DNA from: Tistlia consotensis USBA 355
Lineage (GTDB): Bacteria > Pseudomonadota > Alphaproteobacteria > Kiloniellales > DSM-21159
Direction: 5' to 3'
DNA length: 64,000 bases
Assembly: GCF_900177295.1 (NCBI RefSeq)
Contig: NZ_FWZX01000001.1
Coordinates: 124,001 to 188,000, forward strand
Below the pieces are notes generated by a model. That model ran no database searches, was not told where the DNA came from, and saw only the letters and a list, made by a program, of their open reading frames with translations. This document shows, piece by piece, positions 25,954 through 35,945 of the stretch. Each line of letters begins with the position of its first letter. The first letter of the stretch is position 1. A program made the position numbers and the translations under genes.

Positions 25954-28900
25954 TCAGTTGCTCTTCTTGCCGAGCCCCTGGATCAGCCCGCGCAGGATGT
26001 CGGCCGGCTTCGGCGGGCTGCTCTGCTGCTGGCTCTGGCTGTCCGACTGGGAGTCGGTCTGGGAGTCGGGCGTGATCTGCAGCTGATCCGACGGCTGCTG
26101 CAGTTGCTGCTGGGCGCCGGGCAGCGCCTTCTGCAGCAGCTGCTCCAGCGGATTGGCGGCCGGCGGCGCGCTCTTGCCCGGGGTGATCTGCAGCCCGGTG
26201 CCCTTGAGCCGCACGTTCGGCTGGTCGAGCGCCCCCGTGAGGTCGATCTCGACCTGCGGGTCCGAGATGCCCTCCTTGTAGAGGGCGTTGTTCAGCGAGA
26301 GGGTCCAGGCCGGCAGGTTGGCCAGCGTGCCGCGCGACTCCAGGCGCGCGCCGTTGCCGGCGAGCTGCAGGTCCCTGGTCGTCGCGACGCCGCCCTCGAC
26401 CTGGATCGTGCCCGAGAGCTTGCCCGGCTGCCCGGCGAAGGCGCCGAACAGCTCGTTCAGGGGATTGGTGACGCCGCGCAGCTCCTTGACCTGCTTTCCG
26501 AGGATGCCGAGCAGCACGTTGCCGGCCTCCTCCCGGGCCTTGACGTCGATGGTCAGCTCGCCGCCGACCTTGCCCTGGCCCCCGAGGGCCGTGACCAGCG
26601 CCGCCGGGCTGTTGCCGCGGCTGGCGAGCTCGGCGTCGAGGTCGACGCGGCCCTTGGCACGGTCGCTGCCCTGGTCGTGCAGGAAGGCGCCGACGTCGGC
26701 GCCGGCGAGCTTCGCCGCCAGGGTCGCGGCCGCGAGGTCGCCCGAGGCGTCGAGCTTGCCGCTGGCCTCCAGCCTGCCGTCGTAGAAGGTGCCGGCGAGC
26801 CGGTCGATCGTCAGCACGCCGCCGTCCAGCTTGCCGCGCAGCGCCGCCGGCGCCAGCACCAGCTTGCCCTGGCGCAGCGCCTTGGCGTCGAGGGCGAACT
26901 CGGCGTCGACCTGGCGCAGCGCGCCGAGCTCGATCGGCTGGCGCGACCAGCGCGGCGCCGGATCGGCGCCGCCGCCGCCGCCGTCGCCGAACAGCCGCCC
27001 GAGGTCGATCTCGCGGGTCTTGAGATCGGCCTTCACGAAGGGCCGGGCGCGGGCCAGGGCGACCTCGATCGTGCCGCTCTCGATCGTCGGGCCGACGTCG
27101 CCCTTGAGATCGGCGATCTTGATCTGCAGCGGGTTGCCCGAGATCTGCGCACGCAGGTCCAGCTTGCCGGCATTGGGCGCCAGCGGCGACTGGCCGAGCA
27201 GATGGCGCAGCAGCGCCGGGAAGTCGTCCTTGATCGCGGCGAAGCGGAAGTCGAAGGACGGCAGGCCGCTCGCGAAGTCGCCGGCCTTGCCCTGGGCGTC
27301 GAACTCGGCGCCGAGGGTCTTGAGCCGCGTGTCGTAGTGCGCCTCGGCGGCGCTGTAGTCGAACTGCGAGGTGAGATCGACGGTATCGAGCCTGGCCAGG
27401 GGCGAGTCGGCGGGCAGGCCGGCGACCTTGGCAAGCGCCGGGCCCTTGACGCCGCTGGCCTGCAGCCGCGCGTCGCTGATCTTGAGCTGGTCGGGCAGGC
27501 CCGCGACCTTGCCCGACGAGAAGATCGAGCCGCCGAGCGCGGTCACGTCGGCGTTGTAGCTGAAGCCCTTGGCGGAACCCGAGGCGCTGCCGCTGGCCCG
27601 GAAGCTGCCGAGCTGGGCGAGCACGCCGTCGGCCGGCTGGCCGAGCAGGCGGCTGAGCCGGCCGGTGTCGGTCACGCTGATGTCGAAGCTGCCGTCCTCG
27701 ACCGAGGGCGCGTCCGGCAGGCCGCTGAATACCCCGGACAGGCTGAAGGCGCCGCCGGCCAGATCGCCGACGGTCAGGCGCCGCAGGGTCAGGCGGCCCT
27801 GCTGCAGGGTGCCGTCGAGCGTCACCTGGCGCGCCGACTGGCCGTTGTAGGTGACCTGGCCCAGCGTCAGGTCGATGTTGGCGTCGACCGCGCGGAGCAG
27901 GCCGGCGACCCCGCCCTTCGGGGCGGTCGCCGCTGCCGGCTGCTGCGGGCTCCCGGCCTGGCCCGCCGCCTGCCCCACCGCCTGCCCCGCCGCCTGCCCC
28001 TGGTCCTCGGCGGCCTTGCCGGCCCCGGCCTTCGCCTCGGGCTGGACCTGCGTCTGGGCTTGCGTCTGGGCCTGGGCCGCAGGCTTCGGCTTTCCGGCAG
28101 GCTGCGCGGCCTCGGCTTCCGGCCCGCCGCCGGGCAGGTAGGCGTCGAGGTTGATCCGGTCGACGGTGAGGCCGAGGCCGACGCCGAGCCGGTCGCGCAG
28201 CGCCAGCGCGACGCCGCCGGTGACCCGGCTGGCGTCGATCTCCAGGTCGATGCCGGTGATCGAGGCCTGCTGCGGCGTCCCGTCGACGTTGGCGAGCAGG
28301 CTGGCGCGCCGCAGCCGGTCGCTCGGCACCGCCCCGGCGTCGACGCCGAGCCAGCCCATGATGGCGCGCAGGTTGTCCGCCGTCGCCTCCAGGCGGCCGA
28401 CGAAGTGCGGCTGGTGCTGCTCGGCGGTCAGGTTGCCCGACAGCACGACGTTGCCGCCGCCCGGCAGCAGCGCGAGCGCCTGGTTGAGCGCGACGCGGCC
28501 GTCCTGCAGGTCGGCATTGACCAGCACCTGGCGGACGATCTCGCGGCGCCAGACCAGGGTGTCGACCTGCAGGTCGACCGAGGCGCGCAGCCCCGCCGGC
28601 AGGCTGAAGCTCGGCACCGGGGCCGGATCCTGGCCGCCGCCGCCACCGTCGGCGAGCAGGCTGTCGAGGTCGAGCCGCGAGACCGTCAGCGCGACCTCGA
28701 GGTCGGTCGGCTTGCCGAAGGTCACGCTGGTCTTGCCGCCGACCGCACTGTCGGCCATCGACAGGTCGATCGCCGAGAGGCCGAGCTTGTCGTCGCCGTA
28801 GGCGAGCCGGCCCGACAGGGCGAAAGGCTGGGCGAGGCCGCCCGGCAGGTCGCTGCCCGGCGCCGCGAAGTCGAGCAGCACCAGCAGGTTCTTGCCCTTG

Positions 28901-29745
28901 ACCGTCAGGTCGCCCGCGGCCTTCGGCGCCTCGCCGGCGGTCAGGTCGCCGGTGAAGCGCGCCTCGGTGGCGCCGAGCTCGGGCAGCGTCAGGGTCAGGG
29001 TCACCGGCGTCGCGCCGGCCAGCGCCAGCTGGCCGGTCGAGGCCGTGAAGCTCGCCGCCGTGCCGCGCGCCTGCGCCTTGCCCTCGATCTGGAAGGGGCC
29101 GCGCAGCGAATCGGCCTTCAGGGTCGCGTTCAGCGCCTCGACCTTCTCCTCCCGGCCGGCCACGGCATCGCGGTAGACCAGCGTGCCGTCCTCGATCCTG
29201 ACCTGCTGCAGGCTGACCGACAGCGGCTCGCCGCCGCCTCCGCTCGCGGCCGGCGCCGCGGGCTGCTGGGCCGCAGGCTGCTGGGCCGGGGCCGTGGACC
29301 CCGCCTGTCCGGCCGGCGCCTGGGTGGCCGCGGGGGCAGCGGCCGGGGCGGCCTTCGGCGGCGCCAGGTCCCAGTTGACCCGGCCGTCGGCCAGGCGCTC
29401 GAGCAGGATCCGCGGCTGCACCAGCACCAGCGACTTGATCTTGAGGTCGCCGCCGACCAGCGGCCCGAGAGCGACCTGGACCTCCAGGGTCTTCAGCGAG
29501 ACCATGGTCGGCTCCGAGCCGCCGGCGACGTTCGACAGGCTGGCGCCCTCGGCCGAGAGCGTCGGGGTCGGCAGGATCGAGAGGCTGAGGTCGCCGGTGA
29601 TCTCGAGCTGCCGCCCGGTCGCCTGCTCGACCGCCGCCGCCAGGCGCGGCTTGAAGGCGTTCCAGTCGACCAGCATCGGGCCGGCCAGCACGGCCAGGAC
29701 GAGCAGCGACAGGATCGCGCCGAGGACGATCAGCAGCGTGCGCAA
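25954..29745 (-). CDS. Large AsmA-family envelope protein
   Basis: A 1263-residue AsmA-like protein. A single N-terminal membrane anchor (LLIVLGAILSLLVLAVLAGPMLV, 3-25) is followed by DWNAFKPRLAAAVEQATGRQL, the diagnostic AsmA start. Long repeating beta-rich segments (about 30-1170) fit the RBG-type lipid-transfer groove of the AsmA/TamB superfamily. Low-complexity linkers interrupt it, at about 130-175 and 545-640 (Q/A/P-rich), and the C-terminus has a D-S-Q repeat near 1220-1245. It acts in the periplasm in outer-membrane lipid homeostasis in characterised relatives; that role here is by family. It is encoded alone, with promoter in 29746-29948. Confidence 0.92.
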   Translation of the reverse strand: MRTLLIVLGAILSLLVLAVLAGPMLVDWNAFKPRLAAAVEQATGRQLEITGDLSLSILPTPTLSAEGASLSNVAGGSEPTMVSLKTLEVQVALGPLVGGDLKIKSLVLVQPRILLERLADGRVNWDLAPPKAAPAAAPAATQAPAGQAGSTAPAQQPAAQQPAAPAASGGGGEPLSVSLQQVRIEDGTLVYRDAVAGREEKVEALNATLKADSLRGPFQIEGKAQARGTAASFTASTGQLALAGATPVTLTLTLPELGATEARFTGDLTAGEAPKAAGDLTVKGKNLLVLLDFAAPGSDLPGGLAQPFALSGRLAYGDDKLGLSAIDLSMADSAVGGKTSVTFGKPTDLEVALTVSRLDLDSLLADGGGGGQDPAPVPSFSLPAGLRASVDLQVDTLVWRREIVRQVLVNADLQDGRVALNQALALLPGGGNVVLSGNLTAEQHQPHFVGRLEATADNLRAIMGWLGVDAGAVPSDRLRRASLLANVDGTPQQASITGIDLEIDASRVTGGVALALRDRLGVGLGLTVDRINLDAYLPGGGPEAEAAQPAGKPKPAAQAQTQAQTQVQPEAKAGAGKAAEDQGQAAGQAVGQAAGQAGSPQQPAAATAPKGGVAGLLRAVDANIDLTLGQVTYNGQSARQVTLDGTLQQGRLTLRRLTVGDLAGGAFSLSGVFSGLPDAPSVEDGSFDISVTDTGRLSRLLGQPADGVLAQLGSFRASGSASGSAKGFSYNADVTALGGSIFSSGKVAGLPDQLKISDARLQASGVKGPALAKVAGLPADSPLARLDTVDLTSQFDYSAAEAHYDTRLKTLGAEFDAQGKAGDFASGLPSFDFRFAAIKDDFPALLRHLLGQSPLAPNAGKLDLRAQISGNPLQIKIADLKGDVGPTIESGTIEVALARARPFVKADLKTREIDLGRLFGDGGGGGADPAPRWSRQPIELGALRQVDAEFALDAKALRQGKLVLAPAALRGKLDGGVLTIDRLAGTFYDGRLEASGKLDASGDLAAATLAAKLAGADVGAFLHDQGSDRAKGRVDLDAELASRGNSPAALVTALGGQGKVGGELTIDVKAREEAGNVLLGILGKQVKELRGVTNPLNELFGAFAGQPGKLSGTIQVEGGVATTRDLQLAGNGARLESRGTLANLPAWTLSLNNALYKEGISDPQVEIDLTGALDQPNVRLKGTGLQITPGKSAPPAANPLEQLLQKALPGAQQQLQQPSDQLQITPDSQTDSQSDSQSQQQSSPPKPADILRGLIQGLGKKSN

Positions 29746-29948
29746 GACAATTCCCGGTCCCTGGGCCGCGGTCGTTGGCGGTGCAGCATCGTTTTCGAAA
29801 CTTACTGGCTGCTCAAGGCCTTGGCAAACGAGGCGTGCGGCCTGCGACGCTTTCGGGCGCCGCGCCCGCCGGGCTGCGCGAAGCTGCCGCTTCTGTCCCC
29901 GGCCGCGCCTGTGCTAAGCCCTCGGTCCGGGCAGCGATCGAGCGGACG

Positions 29949-30158
29949 ATGGCGGAGATCATCAACCTACGGCAGCAGCGCAGGGCGAAGGCCCGCGCCG
30001 AGGCGGCCGCAACGGCCGAGGCCAACCGCGCCCGCCACGGCCGCACCAAGGCCGAGCGCCGGCGCCAGGAGGCCGAGGCCGAGCGCGAGCAGCGCCGGCT
30101 CGACGGCCTGCGCCTGGCCGGTCCCGGCGCGGACGATACCGAAGAACAAGAGAAGTAG
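29949..30158 (+). CDS. DUF4169 small basic protein
   Basis: A 69-residue, strongly charged protein beginning MAEIINLRQQRRAKARAEA and containing the diagnostic NRARHGRTKAERRR and a closing LDGLRL. This matches DUF4169, a family of small alphaproteobacterial proteins of unknown function usually encoded beside fumC and RHH_4 genes. It is predicted almost entirely helical. The ATG at 29949 is the start seen in relatives. It precedes the PLP aminotransferase by 11 bp, so the two are probably cotranscribed. Confidence 0.85.
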   Translation: MAEIINLRQQRRAKARAEAAATAEANRARHGRTKAERRRQEAEAEREQRRLDGLRLAGPGADDTEEQEK

Positions 30159-30169
30159 GGACAGATCCC

Positions 30170-31342
30170 ATGCGCTATGGACCGCTGGTCGAGCGGCTCG
30201 CCGCCGACGGCTCCGAAGGTTGGGCCGTGCATTTCCGGGCCTGGGAGCGCCAGGCCGCCGGCATCGACACCCTGGTCCTGACGGTCGGCGACAGCGACTT
30301 CGAGAGCCCGCCCGAGGCGGTCGCGGCCTGCAAGGCGGCGCTCGACGCCGGCAAGACGCGCTACACCGCGATCCTCGGCGACCCGCGGCTGCGCAAGGCG
30401 ATCGCCGAGCGCCATGCCCGTCAGACCGGCCGCGCGACCTCGCCCGAGCAGGTGGTGGTCGCGGCCGGCGCGCAGAATGCCCTCTTCTCCGTCGTGCTGA
30501 GCCTGCTCGGGCCCGGCGACGAGGCGATCGTGCCGGAACCGATGTACCTGACCTACCCCGGCACCGTGGCGACGCCCGGCGGCGTCATGGTCGCGGTGCC
30601 GAGCCCGGCCGAGCGCGGCTTCCACGTCGACCCGGCCGAGATCGAGAAGGCGGTGACGCCGAACAGCCGGCTGATCCTGATCGCCTCGCCGAACAACCCG
30701 ACCGGCGCCGTGCTCGGCCGCGCCGAGTGGCAGGCGATCGGCGAGATCGCGCGGGCCCACGACCTCTGGCTGGTCTCCGACGAGGTCTATGCCGACCTGG
30801 TCTATCTCGACGACCCGGTCTACCCGGCCTCGCTGCCCGAGCTGGCGGAGCGCACGATCGTCGTCTCGAGCCTGTCGAAGTCGCACGCCATGACCGGCTG
30901 GCGCGCCGGCTGGTCGGTCAGCCCGACCCCCGAGCTGCCGCAGCACCTGTTCCGCCTGGCCATCGCCAACACCTACGGCTCGCCGCAGTTCGTCCAGGAC
31001 GCCGCCCTGGCCGCCCTGGAGGCCGCGCCCGGCGCGCTGCCGGCGCTGCGCGAGGCCTATGCCAAGCGCCGCCTGGCGGTCGCCGAGGCGGTCGACGCGA
31101 TCCCGGGACTCTCCTGCCTGCGGCCGGAGGGCGGCATGTTCGTGCTGGTCGACGTGCGCCGGAGCGGCCTCAGCGCCCTCGACTTCGCCAACCGCCTGCT
31201 CGACGACACTGGCCTCGCCCTGCTGCCGGCCGACGGCTTCGGCGCCAGCGCGGCCGGCCACCTGCGCCTCAACCTCGGCACGCCCTACACGATGCTGAAG
31301 GACGCGATGGGCCGCCTGGCGGCCTTCGCGGCCAAGCTCTGA
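30170..31342 (+). CDS. PLP-dependent class I/II aminotransferase
   Basis: A 390-residue fold-type I aminotransferase. VVVAAGAQNALFSVVLSLL (cofactor phosphate region), ASPNNPTGAVLGRAEW near 180, SDEVYADLVY near 200 (aspartate to the pyridine nitrogen and tyrosine to O3') and the Schiff-base lysine in SSLSKSHAMTGWRAGW (about 240) are all present. RLNLG near the C-terminus supplies the substrate-carboxylate arginine. The S-H-A-M-T-G-W-R signature is closest to aspartate/aromatic or arginine:pyruvate transaminase types, but the substrate is unresolved. It starts 11 bp after the DUF4169 gene. Confidence 0.9.
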   Translation: MRYGPLVERLAADGSEGWAVHFRAWERQAAGIDTLVLTVGDSDFESPPEAVAACKAALDAGKTRYTAILGDPRLRKAIAERHARQTGRATSPEQVVVAAGAQNALFSVVLSLLGPGDEAIVPEPMYLTYPGTVATPGGVMVAVPSPAERGFHVDPAEIEKAVTPNSRLILIASPNNPTGAVLGRAEWQAIGEIARAHDLWLVSDEVYADLVYLDDPVYPASLPELAERTIVVSSLSKSHAMTGWRAGWSVSPTPELPQHLFRLAIANTYGSPQFVQDAALAALEAAPGALPALREAYAKRRLAVAEAVDAIPGLSCLRPEGGMFVLVDVRRSGLSALDFANRLLDDTGLALLPADGFGASAAGHLRLNLGTPYTMLKDAMGRLAAFAAKL

Positions 31343-31399
31343 CGCGCGGCGGGACACGGCCGCGGCCCCCGGCGTGCATCATTGGCACCGCCAATTCGC

Positions 31400-31483
31400 T
31401 TCATCCTGAGCGTGTCGAAGGATGGAGCGAACCCGGCACGGTCGGTGCCGAACGGCTTCACCCTTCGACAGGCTCAGGATGAA
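31400..31483. repeat. REP-like inverted repeat, copy 1
   Basis: Two 22-bp arms (31400-31421 and 31462-31483) are inverted copies differing at one base; the core is CTTCGACAGGCTCAGGATGA. A 40-bp spacer separates them. The element sits between two convergent genes. The same core occurs at 61425-61512 and, as a half copy, at 55358-55388. Confidence 0.85.
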
Positions 31484-31534
31484 GCCGTTGACGCTGGTCG
31501 CGCGGCGGCACGGGCGCCGGCGGTACCGCCCCCC

Positions 31535-32902
<1,368 letters not shown>

Positions 32903-33006
32903 TCAGGCGGCCGTCGGCCTTCCGGGCACAAGCGCAAAGAACTCGCTGGACAGGTGAGGTGAGTTCACCATTCTTGACGGCTGTCGCCCGCCGGGAGTCG
33001 CCGAGA

Positions 33007-33933
33007 ATGGCCGGATCCAGCCTGCCGCTGAGAGCGCTGGTCGTCTTCGAAGCCGCCGCCCGGCTCGGCAGCTTCCGCGCCGCGGCCGAGGAGCTGGCCC
33101 TGACGCCCTCGGCGGTCAGCCATCAGATCCGCCTGCTGGAGGCCGGGCTCGAGGTCCGGCTGTTCGAGCGGGCCGGCCGCGGCGTCCTGCTGTCGGCCGA
33201 CGGCCGGGCCTTCTTCGACAGCGTCAGCGAAGGCTTCGAGATCCTGCGCCGGGCGACCGGCGAGCTGGCCGAGCGGCGCCGGGCCCGGCGGCCGGCCGAG
33301 GTCGTGCGGCTGCGCACCCCGCCGTCCTTCGCCGGCCGCTGGCTGCTGCCGCGCCTGCCGGCGCTGCTCGAGCGCCACCCGGCGCTCGACATCCGCGTCG
33401 CCGCCGAAGGCCACGGCGACTACGACCCGGCCGCGACGGACCTGGCGATCGTCTACGGCGAGGCGCGGCAGTGGCAGGCCCGGGCGCTGCCGCTGCTCGA
33501 GGAGCGCATCCAGCCGCTCTGCGCCCCGGCGCGGGCCGCGGCGATCGGCTCGGCGCGCGATCTGCTGTCGCAGCCGCTGATCGCGACGCGGGTCAACGTG
33601 CTGTCCTGGGCAGACTGGTTCCGGCGCCAGGGCCTGGCGCGGGACGCCGCCGCGGCACGGCTGATCGAGCTCGACCCGTCGGACGTCGCGATCGAGGCGG
33701 CGGCCAAGGGTCTAGGGGTGGTGCTGGAGAGCGATCTGCTGGCCGCGGAGGAGCTGGCCGAGGGCCGGCTGGTCGCGCCGCTGCCGGGGCTGGGACTGAC
33801 CGCGCAGTCCTACTGGCTGGCACCGAGCGGTCCGGCGCCGCGGCCCGGCGTCGCGCTGCTGCGCGACTGGCTGCTCGAGACCGCCGCGGGCCAGGGGGCG
33901 TCGACCGGACCAGGCGCGTCGCTCGGCACCTAG
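33007..33933 (+). CDS. dgdR: LysR-family regulator, probable DgdR
   Basis: A 308-residue LysR-type regulator. An N-terminal winged HTH (LGSFRAAAEELALTPSAVSHQIRLLE, about 20-46) of GcvA-like type is followed by a periplasmic-binding-like effector domain from about residue 95. The ATG at 33007 gives the standard short N-terminus; the open frame to 32851 lacks a good start. It is divergent from dgdA with a 173-bp gap, the classical LysR layout, so regulation of dgdA in response to its substrate is inferred. The exact Burkholderia DgdR is not clearly recognised from sequence alone; the gene symbol rests on context. Confidence 0.8.
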   Translation: MAGSSLPLRALVVFEAAARLGSFRAAAEELALTPSAVSHQIRLLEAGLEVRLFERAGRGVLLSADGRAFFDSVSEGFEILRRATGELAERRRARRPAEVVRLRTPPSFAGRWLLPRLPALLERHPALDIRVAAEGHGDYDPAATDLAIVYGEARQWQARALPLLEERIQPLCAPARAAAIGSARDLLSQPLIATRVNVLSWADWFRRQGLARDAAAARLIELDPSDVAIEAAAKGLGVVLESDLLAAEELAEGRLVAPLPGLGLTAQSYWLAPSGPAPRPGVALLRDWLLETAAGQGASTGPGASLGT

Positions 33934-33997
33934 AAAAGCCGCCCGGCACGCAGCGGCGCCGGGCGGTCGATAGCGCACCGGGACGCCCGGGCGGCCG

Positions 33998-34369
33998 TCA
34001 GGCCGCCTTGGCGAAAGCCTTGACCAGCCGGATCAGCTGGGTCTTGACCTGCTCGTCGTCGATCTGGTTGACGGCGCGGGCCAGTTCCAGCGTCTGCCGG
34101 TCGAAGCTCCGCTCCTCCTCGCCGCCGGCCGCGGCGGCGGCCGCATTGGCGCCGTCCAGCCCCTCGAAGAAGGTGCTGACCGGAGTCTGGAGCACGTTGG
34201 CGATATCCCAGATGCGGCTGCCGCTGATCCGGTTGGCGCCGCTTTCGTACTTCTGTACCTGCTGGAAGCTGATACCGAGACGGTCTGCAAGGTCGGACTG
34301 GCTCCAGCCCAGAGCGACGCGCCGTTCACGAACTTTGCGCCCGATGTGCACGTCGGTTTTATGGTACAT
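33998..34369 (-). CDS. XRE-family transcriptional regulator
   Basis: A 123-residue cytosolic DNA-binding protein. An HTH_3 domain covers about residues 8-65: IGRKVRERRVALGWSQSDLADRLGISFQQVQKYESGANRISGSRIWDIA is the canonical layout, with the recognition helix around ISFQQVQKYE. A glycine/alanine-rich linker and a helical C-terminal part (about 88-123, TLELARAVNQIDDEQVKTQLIRLVKAFA) follow. This architecture is widespread among single-domain regulators of Alphaproteobacteria. AAGGAAC lies upstream of the ATG. Divergent to the aldo/keto reductase across a relatively AT-rich 253-bp region. Confidence 0.88.
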   Translation of the reverse strand: MYHKTDVHIGRKVRERRVALGWSQSDLADRLGISFQQVQKYESGANRISGSRIWDIANVLQTPVSTFFEGLDGANAAAAAAGGEEERSFDRQTLELARAVNQIDDEQVKTQLIRLVKAFAKAA

Positions 34370-34472
34370 CGTCCTTTGTTCCTTCCTGGTTGTTATTGCT
34401 TGCGTCGTCGCAGGCATCTGCCGAGGATCGTCACAGAACCGTGTCAACATAGCTGCAATAGCGTATGAACCC

Positions 34473-34503
34473 TTGATTCCTCGCAAGACGGGAAGCGTAA
34501 TAT
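34473..34503 (+). promoter_or_regulatory. Possible sigma-70 promoter for the aldo/keto reductase
   Basis: TTGATT (34473-34478) and TAATAT (34498-34503) are separated by 19 bp in the AT-rich divergent region, 120 bp before the reductase start. An 11-bp palindrome, GGGAA-A-TTCCC (34526-34536), follows and may be an operator. The spacing is 2 bp longer than ideal. Confidence 0.35.
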
Positions 34504-34622
34504 TTTGTAAACCATTCAGTTTTCTGGGAAATTCCCCATGAACTCTGGGCATGCGAAGAACTAAAGCCGACTCAACAATGGGAATTCTGCCGGACACAAT
34601 CAAGGGGCGAACAGGAGGCGTT

Positions 34623-35642
34623 ATGAAATATCGACGTTTGGGCGAAAGCGGTCTTCGGGTCTCGCGGCTCTGCCTGGGCACGATGATGTTCGGGCTGCGC
34701 ACCGAGGTCGCCGAGGCGGAGCGCATCGTCGCCGATGCGACGGAGGCCGGGGTCAACTTCATCGACACCGCCGACCAGTACGCCGACGGCGAGTCGGAGC
34801 GGATCACCGGCAGGGCGATCGCAGCGCGCCGCCACGACTGGGTCCTGGCGACCAAGGTCTGCAACCCGATGGGCCAGGATGTGAACCGCAGGGGCCTGGG
34901 ACGCAAATGGATCCTTCAGGCCTGCGACGAATCGCTCACCCGGCTCGGCAGCGACTACATCGACGTCTACTACATGCACAAGGAGGACATCGGCACGCCG
35001 CTCGAGGAGAGCGTGCGCGCCATGGCCGACCTGATCGCCGCCGGCAAGGTGCGCTACTTCGCGCTGTCGAACTTCCGCGCCTGGCGGCTGGCCGAGATCT
35101 GCAACCTCTGCGATCAGGCCGGCATCGACCGCCCGGTCGCGCTGCAGCCCTACTACAACGCCTTCAACCGCATGCCCGAGGTCGAGCTGCTGCCGGCCTG
35201 CGACCACTACGGCCTGGGCGTCGTGCCCTACAGCCCGATGGCGCGCGGCGTGCTGTCCGGCAAGTACGATCCCGACTCGGCGCCGCCCAGCGGCAGCCGC
35301 GCCGGCGCCCAGGACACGCGCATGATGCAGACCGAATGGCGCCGGGAATCGCTGGTCCTGGCCAGGCAGGTCCTGGCGCATGCCGAGAAGCGCGGCGTGA
35401 CCGCCGGCCAGTTCGCCACGGCCTGGGTGCTCAACAACCGCTTCGTCAGCTCGGTGATCGCCGGGCCGCGCACCTTCGAGCAGTGGCGCGACTATCTCGG
35501 CGCGCTCGACTTCGCCTTCACGGCCGAGGACGAGGCGCTGATCGACGGCATGGTCTCGCCGGGCCATCCCTCGACCCCCGGCTACAACGATCCCGCCTAT
35601 CCGATCGAGGGGCGCCCGACCTACACCGCCGCGCCGGGCTGA
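34623..35642 (+). CDS. Aldo/keto reductase
   Basis: A 339-residue NADPH-dependent aldo/keto reductase (TIM barrel, cytosolic). The tetrad is visible: aspartate and tyrosine in FIDTADQYADGESE (about 47-53), lysine in VLATKVCNP, and histidine in DVYYMHKED. The NADPH-binding C-terminal part includes VIAGPRTFEQWRDYL. The ATG at 34623 follows AGGAGGCGTT. The protein begins MKYRRLGESGLRVSRLCLGTM, typical of the AKR11/AKR13-like oxidoreductases. The substrate is unknown. Confidence 0.92.
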   Translation: MKYRRLGESGLRVSRLCLGTMMFGLRTEVAEAERIVADATEAGVNFIDTADQYADGESERITGRAIAARRHDWVLATKVCNPMGQDVNRRGLGRKWILQACDESLTRLGSDYIDVYYMHKEDIGTPLEESVRAMADLIAAGKVRYFALSNFRAWRLAEICNLCDQAGIDRPVALQPYYNAFNRMPEVELLPACDHYGLGVVPYSPMARGVLSGKYDPDSAPPSGSRAGAQDTRMMQTEWRRESLVLARQVLAHAEKRGVTAGQFATAWVLNNRFVSSVIAGPRTFEQWRDYLGALDFAFTAEDEALIDGMVSPGHPSTPGYNDPAYPIEGRPTYTAAPG

Positions 35643-35652
35643 CCGGCCCGGC

Positions 35653-35865
35653 TCAGGGGTAGCGGCCGGTGTCGAGGTAGATCGCGGTGTACTCGCGGTA
35701 GGTCATGCCGAGCTCGCGGGCCCGGGCGACGCGCCGCCGAACGACCTCGATCGGCGGGTTGTCCCAGGCCTTCTCGATCGCCTTCTTCCAGGCATAGAGG
35801 CGCCCGCTGCGCTCGGGATCGAGCGGCGGGCCCTGGTTGTGGCCGATGGTGACGGGGCGGGACAA
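35653..35865 (-). CDS. Small conserved alphaproteobacterial protein (GHNQGPPLD)
   Basis: A 70-residue cytosolic protein beginning MSRPVTIGHNQGPPLDPER. The GHN(Q/G)GPPL motif near the N-terminus is common in small alphaproteobacterial proteins of unknown function. The rest is a helical, basic segment (WKKAIEKAWDNPPIEVVRRRVARAREL) ending GMTYREYTAIYLDTGRYP. It is convergent with the aldo/keto reductase, 10 bp apart. I do not know a function. Confidence 0.7.
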   Translation of the reverse strand: MSRPVTIGHNQGPPLDPERSGRLYAWKKAIEKAWDNPPIEVVRRRVARARELGMTYREYTAIYLDTGRYP

Positions 35866-35945
35866 GGCGGGCGGGACGGCTCGGGAGGGGGACAGCCCAT
35901 TCTAGCCGCCTGCTGCAGCGCAGCAAGCGGCAGGCTGTGCCGCGC

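Noticed and set aside
31422-31461. Spacer of the REP-like element as a small gene
   Set aside because: Only the repeat spacer; no start, site or conserved frame.
26104-31482. A 1792-codon plus-strand open frame
   Set aside because: A frame shadow of the asmA-like gene and of the aminotransferase; composition is R/G/A-rich with no domain structure.
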